A DNA stretch of 64,000 nt, taken from NCBI GenBank assembly GCA_034359265.1, contig CP136893.1, positions 50,045,501-50,109,500 on the forward strand, written 5' to 3'. Positions 36,286-48,735 of the stretch are shown here, one piece after another. The stretch's first letter is position 1, and each line of letters starts with the position of its first letter. A program made the translations under genes and the position numbers. Origin of the DNA: Canna indica. Taxonomy: Eukaryota > Streptophyta > Magnoliopsida > Zingiberales > Cannaceae. Under the pieces are notes generated by a model, which was not told where the DNA came from, did not search any database, and was given only the letters and a program-made list of their open reading frames with translations.

Positions 36286-37257
36286 TAATGCAAAGAATTG
36301 CACGATTTTTCGAATAGAATCTTGAACGAAGCCGACTGATTGAACTTCGGGGTATCGGTTCGAAACGACCAGAAATCTGAGTCCCGAGCGACTCCAGAAC
36401 AGTCACTGTGATGGGAGAAGTTGTTAATCGAGTTATTTTTGATAGACTAATGCAAAGAATTGCATGATTTTTCGAATAGAATCTTGAACGAAGCCGACTG
36501 ATTGAACTTCGGGGTATCGGTTCGAAACGACCAGAAATCTGAGTCCCGAGCGACTCCAGAACAGTCACTGTGATGGGAGAAGTTGTTAATCGAGTTAATT
36601 TTGACAGACTAATGCAAAGAATTGCATGATTTTTCGAATAGAATCTTGAACGAAGCCAACTGATTGAACTTCAGGGTATCGGTTCGAAACGACCAGAAAT
36701 CTGAGTCCCGAGCGACTCCAGAACATTCACTGTGATGGGAGAAGTTGTTAATCGAGTTATTTTTTACAGACTAATGCAAAGAATTGCTCGATTTTTCGAA
36801 TAGAATCTTGAACGAAGCCGACTGATTGAACTTCGGGATATCGGTTCGAAACGACCAGAAATCTGAGTCCCGAGCGACTCCAGAACAGTCACTGTGATGG
36901 GAGAAGTTGTTAATCGAGTTATTTTTTACAGACTAATGCAGAGAATTGCACGATTTTTCGAATAGAATCTTGAACGAAGCCGACTGATTGAACTTCGGGG
37001 TATCGGTTCGAAACGACCAGAAATCTGAGTCCCGAGCGACTCCAGAACATTCACTGTGATGGGAGAAGTTGTTAATCGAGTTATTTTTTATAGACTAATG
37101 CAAAGAATTGCTCGATTTTTCGAATAGAATCTTGAACGAAGCCGACTGATTGAACTTCGGGGTATCGGCTCGAAACGACCAGCAATCTGTGACACGAGCG
37201 ACTCCAGAACATTCACTGTGATGGGAGAAGTTGTTAATCGAGTTATTTTTTACAGAC
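36286..37257. repeat. Shuffled six-monomer stretch
   Basis: Here the usual linkage of variants breaks down. 36,286 joins a CAAAG start to CACGA. 36,448 is a catga monomer with GCCGAC and a ctcga-type right half ending in CAGTCAC. 36,772 has GGGATATCGG but lacks ACCATAAATC. Its CAGTCAC is followed by the TTTTTTACAG junction and a cagag monomer instead of GACAG and catga. Several exchange points must lie in this kilobase. Confidence 0.7.
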
Positions 37258-37905
37258 TAATGCAAAGAATTGCTCGATTTTTCGAATAGAATCTTGAACG
37301 AAGCCGACTGATTGAACTTCGGGGTATCGGTTCGAAACGACCAGAAATCTGAGTCCCGAGCGACTCCAGAACATTCACTGTGATGGGAGAAGTTGTTAAT
37401 CGAGTTATTTTTGAGAAACTAATGCAAAGAATTGCACGCTTTTTGGAATAGAATCTTGAACGAAGCCGACTGATTGAACTTCGGGGTATTGGTTCGAAAC
37501 GACCAGAAATCTGAGTCCCGAGCGACTCCAGAACATTCACTGTGATGGGAGAAGTTGTTAATCGAGTTATTTTTGAGAAACTAATGCAGAGAATTGCTCG
37601 ATTTTTCGAATAGAATCTTGAACGAAGCCGACTGATTGAACTTCGGGGTATCGGTTCGAAACGACCAGAAATCTGAGTCCCGAGCGACTCCAGAACATTC
37701 ACTGTGATGGGAGAAGTTGTTAATCGAGTTATTTTTTACAGACTAATGCAGATAATTGCACGATTTTTCGAATAGAATCTTGAACGAAGCCGACTGATTG
37801 AACTTCGGGGTATCGGCTCGAAACGACCAGCAATCTGTGACCCGAGCGACTCCAGAACATTCACTGTGATGGGAGAAGTTGTTAATCGAGTTATTTTTTA
37901 CAGAC
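37258..37905. repeat. 4-monomer unit (648 bp), copy 1
   Basis: The order is ctcga, cacgc with GTATTGGTTCG, cagag/ctcga, and cagat with a CTCGAAACGACCAGCAATC right half. It is followed directly by a near copy at 37,906 and recurs, offset 2,754 bp, at 40,012-40,659. Confidence 0.8.
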
Positions 37906-38553
37906 TAATGCAAAGAATTGCTCGATTTTTTGAATAGAATCTTGAACGAAGCCGACTGATTGAACTTTGGCGTATCGATTCGAATCGCACAGAAATCTGA
38001 GTCCTGAGCGACTCCAGAACATTCACTATGATGGGAGAAGTTGTTAATCGAGTTATTTTTGAGAAACTAATGCAAAGAATTGCACGCTTTTTGGAATAGA
38101 ATCTTGAACGAAGCCGACTGATTGAACTTCGGGGTATTGGTTCGAAACGACCAGAAATCTGAGTCCCGAGCGACTCCAGAACATTCACTGTGATGGGAGA
38201 AGTTGTTAATCGAGTTATTTTTGAGAAACTAATGCAGAGAATTGCTCGATTTTTCGAATAGAATCTTGAACGAAGCCGACTGATTGAACTTCGGGGTATC
38301 GGTTCGAAACGACCAGAAATCTGAGTCCCGAGCGACTCCAGAACATTCACTGTGATGGGAGAAGTTGTTAATCGAGTTATTTTTTACAGACTAATGCAGA
38401 TAATTGCACGATTTTTCGAATAGAATCTTGAACGAAGCCGACTGATTGAACTTCGGGGTATCGGCTCGAAACGACCAGCAATCTGTGACCCGAGCGACTC
38501 CAGAACATTCACTGTGATGGGAGAAGTTGTTAATCGAGTTATTTTTTACAGAC
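37906..38553. repeat. 4-monomer unit (648 bp), copy 2
   Basis: As the preceding unit, but its first monomer is the G type, with CGATTCGAATCG and CACTATGATGG. A further G-type monomer at 38,554 begins a third, incomplete repeat that passes into ctcga monomers through a TTATAG junction. Confidence 0.8.
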
Positions 38554-39525
38554 TAATGCAAAGAATTGCTCGATTTTTTGAATAGAATCTTGAACGAAGC
38601 CGACTGATTGAACTTTGGCGTATCGATTCGAATCGCACAGAAATCTGAGTCCTGAGCGACTCCAGAACATTCACTGTGATGGGAGAAGTTGTTAATCGAG
38701 TTATTTTTTATAGACTAATGCAAAGAATTGCTCGATTTTTCGAATAGAATCTTGAACGAAGCCGACTGATTGAACTTCGGGGTATCGGCTCGAAACGACC
38801 AGCAATCTGTGACACGAGCGACTCCAGAACATTCACTGTGATGGGAGAAGTTGTTAATCGAGTTATTTTTTACAGACTAATGCAAAGAATTGCTCGATTT
38901 TTCGAATAGAATCTTGAACGAAGCCGACTGATTGAACTTCGGGGTATCGGTTCGAAACGACCAGAAATCTGAGTCCCGAGCGACTCCAGAACATTCACTG
39001 TGATGGGAGAAGTTGTTAATCGAGTTATTTTTTACAGACTAATGCAAAGAATTGCTCGATTTTTCGAATAGAATCTTGAACGAAGCCGACTGATTGAACT
39101 TCGGGGTATCGGTTCGAAACGACCAGAAATCTGAGTCCCGAGCGACTCCAGAACATTCACTGTGATGGGAGAAGTTGTTAATCGAGTTATTTTTTACAGA
39201 CTAATGCAGAGAATTGCACGATTTTTCGAATAGAATCTTGAACGAAGCCGACTGAATGAACTTCGGGGTATCGGTTCGAAACGACCAGAAATCTGAGTCC
39301 CGAGCGACTCCAGAACATTCACTGTGATGGGAGAAGTTGTTAATCGAGTTATTTTTTATAGACTAATGCAAAGAATTGCTCGATTTTTCGAATAGAATCT
39401 TGAACGAAGCCGACTGATTGAACTTCGGGGTATCGGCTCGAAACGACCAGCAATCTGTGACACGAGCGACTCCAGAACATTCACTGTGATGGGAGAAGTT
39501 GTTAATCTAGTTATTTTTGATAGAC
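38554..39525. repeat. Six-monomer stretch, mostly ctcga type
   Basis: Contains one G-type monomer, then four ctcga monomers (two with the CTCGAAACG/TGACACGAG right half) and one cagag monomer with GACTGAATGAAC near 39,251. It ends with a TTAATCTAGTT change just before the divergent units. Confidence 0.75.
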
Positions 39526-39849
39526 TAATACAAATAATTGCACGATTTTTGGAATAGAATCTTGAACGAAACCGACTGGTTGAACTTCGGGGTATCGGCT
39601 AGAAACGCCCAGCAATCTGAGTCCCGAGCGACTCCAGAACATTCACTGTGATGGGAGAAGTTGTTAATCGAGTTATTTTTGACAAACTAATGCAAAGAAT
39701 TGCACGCTTTTTCGAATAGAATCTTCATTGAAGCCGACTGATTGAACTTCTGGGTATCAGCTCGAAAAGACCAGCAATCTGTGACCCGAGCGACTCCAGA
39801 ACATTCACTGTGATGGGAGAAGTTGTTAATCGAGTTATTTTTTATAGAC
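39526..39849. repeat. Two strongly divergent monomers
   Basis: 39,526-39,687 reads TAATACAAATAATTGCACG, then GAAACCGACTGGTTG and CGGCTAGAAACGCCCAGC. 39,688-39,849 reads CACGCTTTTTCGAAT, CTTCATTGAAGCC, CTTCTGGGTATCAGCTCG and AAAAGACCAGC. These carry more private changes than any other units in the window, yet keep the 162-bp length. The second type recurs once, at 42,187. Confidence 0.88.
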
Positions 39850-40659
39850 TAATGCAAAGAATTGCTCGATTTTTCGAATAGAATCTTGAACGAAGCCGAC
39901 TGATTGAACTTCGGGGTATCGGCTCGAAACGACCAGCAATCTGTGACACGAGCGACTCCAGAACATTCACTGTGATGGGAGAAGTTGTTAATCGAGTTAT
40001 TTTTTACAGACTAATGCAAAGAATTGCTCGATTTTTCGAATAGAATCTTGAACGAAGCCGACTGATTGAACTTCGGGGTATCGGTTCGAAACGACCAGAA
40101 ATCTGAGTCCCGAGCGACTCCAGAACATTCACTGTGATGGGAGAAGTTGTTAATCGAGTTATTTTTGAGAAACTAATGCAAAGAATTGCACGCTTTTTGG
40201 AATAGAATCTTGAACGAAGCCGACTGATTGAACTTCGGGGTATTGGTTCGAAACGACCAGAAATCTGAGTCCCGAGCGACTCCAGAACATTCACTGTGAT
40301 GGGAGAAGTTGTTAATCGAGTTATTTTTGAGAAACTAATGCAGAGAATTGCTCGATTTTTCGAATAGAATCTTGAACGAAGCCGACTGATTGAACTTCGG
40401 GGTATCGGTTCGAAACGACCAGAAATCTGAGTCCCGAGCGACTCCAGAACATTCACTGTGATGGGAGAAGTTGTTAATCGAGTTATTTTTTACAGACTAA
40501 TGCAGATAATTGCACGATTTTTCGAATAGAATCTTGAACGAAGCCGACTGATTGAACTTCGGGGTATCGGCTCGAAACGACCAGCAATCTGTGACCCGAG
40601 CGACTCCAGAACATTCACTGTGATGGGAGAAGTTGTTAATCGAGTTATTTTTTACAGAC
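39850..40659. repeat. Five-monomer copy of 37,096-37,905
   Basis: Matches 37,096-37,905 at an offset of 2,754 bp (17 monomers), including the TTATAG/ctcga/TGACACGAG monomer, the GTATTGG cacgc monomer and the cagat monomer with CTCGAAACG. It leads into a G-type monomer, as 37,744 does. Confidence 0.8.
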
Positions 40660-42186
40660 TAATGCAAAGAATTGCTCGATTTTTTGAATAGAATCTTGAA
40701 CGAAGCCGACTGATTGAACTTTGGCGTATCGATTCGAATCGCACAGAAATCTGAGTCCTGAGCGACTCCAGAACATTCACTATGATGGGAGAAGTTGTTA
40801 ATCGAGTTATTTTTGAGAAACTAATGCAAAGAATTGCACGCTTTTTGGAATAGAATCTTGAACGAAGCCGACTGATTGAACTTCGGGGTATCGGTTCGAA
40901 ATGACCAGAAATCTGAGTCCCGAGCGACTCCAGAACATTCACTGTGATGGGAGAAGTTGTTAATCGAGTTATTTTTTACAGACTAATGCAAAGAATTGCT
41001 CGATTTTTTGAATAGAATCTTGAACGAAGCCGACTGATTGAACTTTGGCGTATCGATTCGAATCGCACAGAAATCTGAGTCCTGAGCGACTCCAGAACAT
41101 TCACTGATTGAACTTCGGGGTATCGGTTCGAAATGACCAGAAATCTGAGTCCCGAGCGACTCCAGAACATTCACTGTGATGGGAGAAGTTGTTAATCGAG
41201 TTATTTTTTACAGACTAATGCAAAGAATTGCTTGATTTTTCGAATAGAATCTTGAACGAAGCCGACTGATTGAACTTCGGGGTATCGGTTCGAAACGACC
41301 AGAAATCTGAGTCCCGAGCGACTCCAGAACATTCACTGTGATGGGAGAAGTTGTTAATCGAGTTATTTTGTACAGACTAATGCAGAGAATTGCACGATTT
41401 TTTGAATAGAATCTTGAACGAAGCCGACTGATTGAACTTCGGGGTATCGGTTCGAAACGACCAGAAATCTGAGTCCTGAGCGACTCCAGAACATTCACTG
41501 TGATGGGAGAAGTTGTTAATCGAGTTATTTTTTACAGACTAATGCAGAGAATTGCACGATTTTTCGAATAGAATCTTGAACGAAGCCGACTGATTGAACT
41601 TCGGGGTATCGGTTCGAAACGACCAGAAATCTGAGTCCCGAGCGACTCCAGAACATTCACTGTGATGGGAGAAGTTGTTAATCGAGTTATTTTTTATAGA
41701 CTAATGCAAAGAATTGCTCGATTTTTCGAATAGAATCTTGAACGAAGCCGACTGATTGAACTTCGGGGTATCGGTTCGAAACGACCAGAAATCTGAGTCC
41801 CGAGCGACTCCAGAACAGTCACTGTGATGGGAGAAGTTGTTAATCGAGTTATTTTTGACAGACTAATGCAAAAATTGCATGATTTTTCGAATAGAATCTT
41901 GAACGAAGCCGACTGATTGAACTTCGGGGTATCGGCTCGAAACGACCAGCAATCTGTGACACGAGCGACTCCAGAACATTCACTGTGATGGGAGAAGTTG
42001 TTAATCGAGTTATTTTTTACAGACTAATGCAGAGAATTGCACGATTTTTCGAATAGAATCTTGAACGAAGCCGACTGATTGAACTTCGGGGTATCGGCTC
42101 AAAACGACCAGCAATCTGTGACCCGAGCGACTCCAGAACATTCACTGTGATGGGAGAAGTTGTTAATCGAGTTATTTTTGACAAAC
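40660..42186. repeat. 1,527-bp duplicated segment with truncated monomer, copy 1
   Basis: The order is G type, cacgc with AAATGACC, a 232-bp fused unit, GCTTGA with a TTTTGTACAG junction, cagag with T6 and CCTGAG, cagag, ctcga/CAGTCAC, a 161-bp monomer, and cagag with CTCAAAACG. All of it recurs 1,851 bp later at 42,511-44,037. Confidence 0.9.
40984..41215. repeat. Fused 232-bp unit: monomer plus 70-bp remnant, copy 1
   Basis: A G-type monomer runs to position 123, then continues at position 54 of the next monomer, so 92 bp are missing. The joint reads TTCACTGATTGAAC (41,101-41,114). ACTG is present at both parental ends (monomer positions 120-123 and 50-53), giving 4 bp of microhomology. 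The break also shifts the minus-strand frame. Confidence 0.93.
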
Positions 42187-42510
42187 TAATGCAAAGAATT
42201 GCACGCTTTTTCGAATAGAATCTTCATTGAAGCCGACTGATTGAACTTCTGGGTATCAGCTCGAAAAGACCAGCAATCTGTGACCCGAGCGACTCCAGAA
42301 CATTCACTGTGATGGGAGAAGTTGTTAATCGAGTTATTTTTTATAGACTAATGCAAAGAATTGCTCGATTTTTCGAATAGAATCTTGAACGAAGCCGACT
42401 GATTGAACTTCGGGGTATCGGCTCGAAACGACCAGCAATCTGTGACCCGAGCGACTCCAGAACATTCACTGTGATGGGAGAAGTTGTTAATCGAGTTATT
42501 TTTTACAGAC
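42187..42510. repeat. Two monomers between the 1,851-bp copies, first divergent
   Basis: 42,187-42,348 is the CTTCATTGAAGCC/TATCAGCTCGAAAAGACC divergent type also found at 39,688, again entered through GACAAAC and left through TTATAG. 42,349-42,510 is a ctcga monomer with a TGACCCGAG right half. Confidence 0.85.
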
Positions 42511-44037
42511 TAATGCAAAGAATTGCTCGATTTTTTGAATAGAATCTTGAACGAAGCCGACTGATTGAACTTTGGCGTATCGATTCGAATCGCACAGAAA
42601 TCTGAGTCCTGAGCGACTCCAGAACATTCACTATGATGGGAGAAGTTGTTAATCGAGTTATTTTTGAGAAACTAATGCAAAGAATTGCACGCTTTTTGGA
42701 ATAGAATCTTGAACGAAGCCGACTGATTGAACTTCGGGGTATCGGTTCGAAATGACCAGAAATCTGAGTCCCGAGCGACTCCAGAACATTCACTGTGATG
42801 GGAGAAGTTGTTAATCGAGTTATTTTTTACAGACTAATGCAAAGAATTGCTCGATTTTTTGAATAGAATCTTGAACGAAGCCGACTGATTGAACTTTGGC
42901 GTATCGATTCGAATCGCACAGAAATCTGAGTCCTGAGCGACTCCAGAACATTCACTGATTGAACTTCGGGGTATCGGTTCGAAATGACCAGAAATCTGAG
43001 TCCCGAGCGACTCCAGAACATTCACTGTGATGGGAGAAGTTGTTAATCGAGTTATTTTTTACAGACTAATGCAAAGAATTGCTTGATTTTTCGAATAGAA
43101 TCTTGAACGAAGCCGACTGATTGAACTTCGGGGTATCGGTTCGAAACGACCAGAAATCTGAGTCCCGAGCGACTCCAGAACATTCACTGTGATGGGAGAA
43201 GTTGTTAATCGAGTTATTTTGTACAGACTAATGCAGAGAATTGCACGATTTTTTGAATAGAATCTTGAACGAAGCCGACTGATTGAACTTCGGGGTATCG
43301 GTTCGAAACGACCAGAAATCTGAGTCCTGAGCGACTCCAGAACATTCACTGTGATGGGAGAAGTTGTTAATCGAGTTATTTTTTACAGACTAATGCAGAG
43401 AATTGCACGATTTTTCGAATAGAATCTTGAACGAAGCCGACTGATTGAACTTCGGGGTATCGGTTCGAAACGACCAGAAATCTGAGTCCCGAGCGACTCC
43501 AGAACATTCACTGTGATGGGAGAAGTTGTTAATCGAGTTATTTTTTATAGACTAATGCAAAGAATTGCTCGATTTTTCGAATAGAATCTTGAACGAAGCC
43601 GACTGATTGAACTTCGGGGTATCGGTTCGAAACGACCAGAAATCTGAGTCCCGAGCGACTCCAGAACAGTCACTGTGATGGGAGAAGTTGTTAATCGAGT
43701 TATTTTTGACAGACTAATGCAAAAATTGCATGATTTTTCGAATAGAATCTTGAACGAAGCCGACTGATTGAACTTCGGGGTATCGGCTCGAAACGACCAG
43801 CAATCTGTGACACGAGCGACTCCAGAACATTCACTGTGATGGGAGAAGTTGTTAATCGAGTTATTTTTTACAGACTAATGCAGAGAATTGCACGATTTTT
43901 CGAATAGAATCTTGAACGAAGCCGACTGATTGAACTTCGGGGTATCGGCTCAAAACGACCAGCAATCTGTGACCCGAGCGACTCCAGAACATTCACTGTG
44001 ATGGGAGAAGTTGTTAATCGAGTTATTTTTTACAGAC
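42511..44037. repeat. 1,527-bp duplicated segment with truncated monomer, copy 2
   Basis: Same nine-unit order as 40,660-42,186. It includes the truncated unit, the TTTTGTACAG junction and the 161-bp monomer (43,715). After it the sequence passes to the CGGTTCGAATCGCAC monomer at 44,038, which is the usual follower of the CTCAAAACG monomer elsewhere. Confidence 0.9.
42835..43066. repeat. Fused 232-bp unit: monomer plus 70-bp remnant, copy 2
   Basis: Identical joint to 40,984-41,215, with ACTG at 42,954-42,957, exactly 1,851 bp later. It arose by duplication of the segment, not by a second deletion. Confidence 0.93.
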
Positions 44038-45171
44038 TAATGCAAAGAATTGCTCGATTTTTTGAATAGAATCTTGAACGAAGCCGACTGATTGAACTTT
44101 GGCGTATCGGTTCGAATCGCACAGAAATCTGAGTCCTGAGCGACTCCAGTACATTCACTGTGATGGGAGAAGTTGTTAATCGAGTTATTTTTGAGAAACT
44201 AATGCAAAGAATTGCACGCTTTTTGGAATAGAATCTTGAACGAAGCCGACTGATTGAACTTCGGGGTATCGGTTCGAAACGACCAGAAATCTGAGTCTCG
44301 AGCGACTCCAGAACATTCACTGTGATGGGAGAAGTTGTTAATCGAGTTATTTTTGACAGACTAATGCAAAGAATTGCATGATTTTTCGAATAGAATCTTG
44401 AACGAAGCCGACTGATTAAACTTCGGGGTATCGGCTCGGAACGACCAGCAATCTGTGACACGAGCGACTCCAGAACATTCACTGTGATGGGAGAAGTTGT
44501 TAATCGAGTTATTTTTTACAGACTAACGCAGAGAATTGCACGATTTTTTGAATAGAATCTTGAACGAAGCCGACTGATTGAACTTCGGGGTATCGGCTCG
44601 AAACGACTAGCAATCTGTGACCCGAGCGACTCCAGAACATTCACTGTGATGGGAGAAGTTGTTAATCGAGTTATTTTTTACAGACTAATGCAAAGAATTG
44701 CTCGATTTTTCGAATAGAATCTTGAACGAAGCCGACTGATTGAACTTCGGGGTATCGGTTCGAAACGACCAGAAATCTGAGTCCCGAGCGACTCCAGAAC
44801 ATTCACTGTGATGGGAGAAGTTGTTAATCGAGTTATTTTTGAGAAACTAATGCAAAGAATTGCACGCTTTTTGGAATAGAATCTTGAACGAAGCCGACTG
44901 ATTGAACTTCGGGGTATCGGTTCGAAACGACAAGAAATCTGAGTCCCGAGCGACTCCAGAACATTCACTGTGATGGGAGAAGTTGTTAATCGAGTTATTT
45001 TTGAGAAACTAATGCAAAGAATTGCACGCTTTTTGGAATAGAATCTTGAACGAAGCCGACTGATTGAACTTCGGGGTATCGGTTCGAAACGACCAGAAAT
45101 CTGAGTCCCGAGCGACTCCAGAACATTCACTGTGATGGGAGAAGTTGTTAATCGAGTTATTTTTTACAGAC
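44038..45171. repeat. Seven-monomer segment; 44,362-45,171 occurs three times
   Basis: 44,038 and 44,200 match 17,334 and 17,496, with private CCAGTACATTC near 44,150. 44,362-45,171 (catga/GATTAAAC, TAACGCAG, ctcga, cacgc with CGACAAGAAATC, cacgc) recurs at 47,116-47,925 and 50,032-50,841. Confidence 0.82.
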
Positions 45172-46143
45172 TAATGCAGATAATTGCACGATTTTTCGAA
45201 TAGAATCTTGAACGAAGCCGACTGATTGAACTTCGGGGTATCGGTTCGAAACGACCAGAAATCTGAGTCCCGAGCGACTCCAGAACATTCACTGTGATGG
45301 GAGAAGTTGTTAATCGAGTTATTTTTTACAGACAAATGCAAAGAATTGCTCGATTTTTCGAATAGAATCTTGAACGAAGCCGACTGATTGAACTTCGGGG
45401 TATCGGTTCGAAACGACCAGAAATCTGAGTCCCGAGCGACTCCAGAACATTCACTGTGATGGGAGAAGTTGTTAATCGAGTTATTTTTTACAGACTAATG
45501 CAGAGAATTGCACGATTTTTCGAATAGAATCTTGAACGAAGCCGACTGATTGAACTTCGGGGTATCGGTTCGAAACGACCAGAAATCTGAGTCCCGAGCG
45601 ACTCCAGAACATTCACTGTGATGGGAGAAGTTGTTAATCGAGTTATTTTTTACAGACTAATGCAAAGAATTGCTCGATTTTTCGAATAGAATCTTGAACG
45701 AAGCCGACTGATTGAACTTCGGGGTATCGGTTCGAAACGACCAGAAATCTGAGTCCCGAGCGACTCCAGAACAGTCACTGTGATGGGAGAAGTTGTTAAT
45801 CGAGTTAATTTTGACAGACTAATGCAAAGAATTGCATGATTTTTCGAATAGAATCTTGAACGAAGCCAACTGATTGAACTTCAGGGTATCGGTTCGAAAC
45901 AACCAGAAATCTGAGTCCCGAGCGACTCCAGAACATTCACTGTGATGGGAGAAGTTGTTAATCGAGTTATTTTTTACAGACTAATGCAAAGAATTGCTCG
46001 ATTTTTCGAATAGAATCTTGAACGAAGCCGACTGATTGAACTTTGGGGTATCGGTTCGAAACGACCAGAAATCTGAGTCCCGAGCGACTCCAGAACATTC
46101 ACTGTGATGGGAGAAGTTGTTAATCGAGTTATTTTTTACAGAC
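45172..46143. repeat. 6-monomer unit (972 bp), copy 1
   Basis: The order is cagat, ctcga entered through TACAGACAAATGC, cagag, ctcga/CAGTCAC with GTTAATTTTGACAG, catga/GCCAAC with AAACAACCAG, and ctcga with CTTTGGGG. The first five types repeat 972 bp later. Confidence 0.8.
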
Positions 46144-47115
46144 TAATGCAGATAATTGCACGATTTTTCGAATAGAATCTTGAACGAAGCCGACTGATTG
46201 AACTTCGGGGTATCGGTTCGAAACGACCAGAAATCTGAGTCCCGAGCGACTCCAGAACATTCACTGTGATGGGAGAAGTTGTTAATCGAGTTATTTTTTA
46301 CAGACAAATGCAAAGAATTGCTCGATTTTTCGAATAGAATCTTGAACGAAGCCGACTGATTGAACTTCGGGGTATCGGTTCGAAACGACCAGAAATCTGA
46401 GTCCCGAGCGACTCCAGAACATTCACTGTGATGGGAGAAGTTGTTAATCGAGTTATTTTTTACAGACTAATGCAGAGAATTGCACGATTTTTCGAATAGA
46501 ATCTTGAACGAAGCCGACTGATTGAACTTCGGGGTATCGGTTCGAAACGACCAGAAATCTGAGTCCCGAGCGACTCCAGAACATTCACTGTGATGGGAGA
46601 AGTTGTTAATCGAGTTATTTTTTACAGACTAATGCAAAGAATTGCTCGATTTTTCGAATAGAATCTTGAACGAAGCCGACTGATTGAACTTCGGGGTATC
46701 GGTTCGAAACGACCAGAAATCTGAGTCCCGAGCGACTCCAGAACAGTCACTGTGATGGGAGAAGTTGTTAATCGAGTTAATTTTGACAGACTAATGCAAA
46801 GAATTGCATGATTTTTCGAATAGAATCTTGAACGAAGCCAACTGATTGAACTTCAGGGTATCGGTTCGAAACGACCAGAAATCTGAGTCCCGAGCGACTC
46901 CAGAACATTCACTGTGATGGGAGAAGTTGTTAATCGAGTTATTTTTTACAGACTAATGCAAAGAATTGCTCGATTTTTCGAATAGAATCTTGAACGAAGC
47001 CGACTGATTGAACTTCGGGGTATCGGTTCGAAACGACCAGAAATCTGAGTCCCGAGCGACTCCAGAACAGTCACTGTGATGGGAGAAGTTGTTAATCGAG
47101 TTAATTTTGACAGAC
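46144..47115. repeat. 6-monomer unit (972 bp), copy 2
   Basis: Repeats 45,172-46,143, but its catga monomer has AAACGACCAG. Its last ctcga monomer ends in CAGTCAC with GTTAATTTTGACAG and leads to the catga/GATTAAAC monomer at 47,116. Confidence 0.78.
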
Positions 47116-48249
47116 TAATGCAAAGAATTGCATGATTTTTCGAATAGAATCTTGAACGAAGCCGACTGATTAAACTTCGGGGTATCGGCTCGGAACGACC
47201 AGCAATCTGTGACACGAGCGACTCCAGAACATTCACTGTGATGGGAGAAGTTGTTAATCGAGTTATTTTTTACAGACTAACGCAGAGAATTGCACGATTT
47301 TTTGAATAGAATCTTGAACGAAGCCGACTGATTGAACTTCGGGGTATCGGCTCGAAACGACTAGCAATCTGTGACCCGAGCGACTCCAGAACATTCACTG
47401 TGATGGGAGAAGTTGTTAATCGAGTTATTTTTTACAGACTAATGCAAAGAATTGCTCGATTTTTCGAATAGAATCTTGAACGAAGCCGACTGATTGAACT
47501 TCGGGGTATCGGTTCGAAACGACCAGAAATCTGAGTCCCGAGCGACTCCAGAACATTCACTGTGATGGGAGAAGTTGTTAATCGAGTTATTTTTGAGAAA
47601 CTAATGCAAAGAATTGCACGCTTTTTGGAATAGAATCTTGAACGAAGCCGACTGATTGAACTTCGGGGTATCGGTTCGAAACGACAAGAAATCTGAGTCC
47701 CGAGCGACTCCAGAACATTCACTGTGATGGGAGAAGTTGTTAATCGAGTTATTTTTGAGAAACTAATGCAAAGAATTGCACGCTTTTTGGAATAGAATCT
47801 TGAACGAAGCCGACTGATTGAACTTCGGGGTATCGGTTCGAAACGACCAGAAATCTGAGTCCCGAGCGACTCCAGAACATTCACTGTGATGGGAGAAGTT
47901 GTTAATCGAGTTATTTTTTACAGACTAATGCAGAGAATTGCACGATTTTTCGAATAGAATCTTGAACGAAGCCGACTGATTGAACTTCGGGGTATCGGTT
48001 CGAAACGACCAGAAATCTGAGTCCCGAGCGACTCCAGAACATTCACTGTGATGGGAGAAGTTGTTAATCGAGTTATTTTTTACAGACTAATGCAAAGAAT
48101 TGCTCGATTTTTCGAATAGAATCTTGAACGAAGCCGACTGATTGAACTTCGGGGTATCGGTTCGAAACGACCAGAAATCTGAGTCCCGAGCGACTCCAGA
48201 ACAGTCACTGTGATGGGAGAAGTTGTTAATCGAGTTAATTTTGACAGAC
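47116..48249. repeat. Seven-monomer stretch, second copy of the 44,362 5-mer plus two units
   Basis: 47,116-47,925 is the second copy of the five-monomer block at 44,362. It is followed directly by a cagag monomer (47,926) and a ctcga/CAGTCAC monomer. The cagat and ACAAATG units that follow the block elsewhere have been lost. Confidence 0.8.
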
Positions 48250-48735
48250 TAATGCAAAGAATTGCATGATTTTTCGAATAGAATCTTGAACGAAGCCAAC
48301 TGATTGAACTTCAGGGTATCGGTTCGAAACAACCAGAAATCTGAGTCCCGAGCGACTCCAGAACATTCACTGTGATGGGAGAAGTTGTTAATCGAGTTAT
48401 TTTTTACAGACTAATGCAAAGAATTGCTCGATTTTTCGAATAGAATCTTGAACGAAGCCGACTGATTGAACTTTGGGGTATCGGTTCGAAACGACCAGAA
48501 ATCTGAGTCCCGAGCGACTCCAGAACATTCACTGTGATGGGAGAAGTTGTTAATCGAGTTATTTTTTACAGACTAATGCAGATAATTGCACGATTTTTCG
48601 AATAGAATCTTGAACGAAGCCGACTGATTGAACTTCGGGGTATCGGTTCGAAACGACCAGAAATCTGAGTCCCGAGCGACTCCAGAACATTCACTGTGAT
48701 GGGAGAAGTTGTTAATCGAGTTATTTTTTACAGAC
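48250..48735. repeat. 3-monomer unit (486 bp), copy 1
   Basis: The order is catga/GCCAAC with AAACAACCAG, ctcga with CTTTGGGG, then cagat. All three rare markers recur 486 bp later. Confidence 0.85.

Noticed and set aside
40976..43025. Short 63-64-codon frames at the truncated monomers
   Set aside because: They result from the 92-bp loss, which shifts the repeat frame at 41,103-41,106 and 42,954-42,957. Both copies are duplicates of one event.
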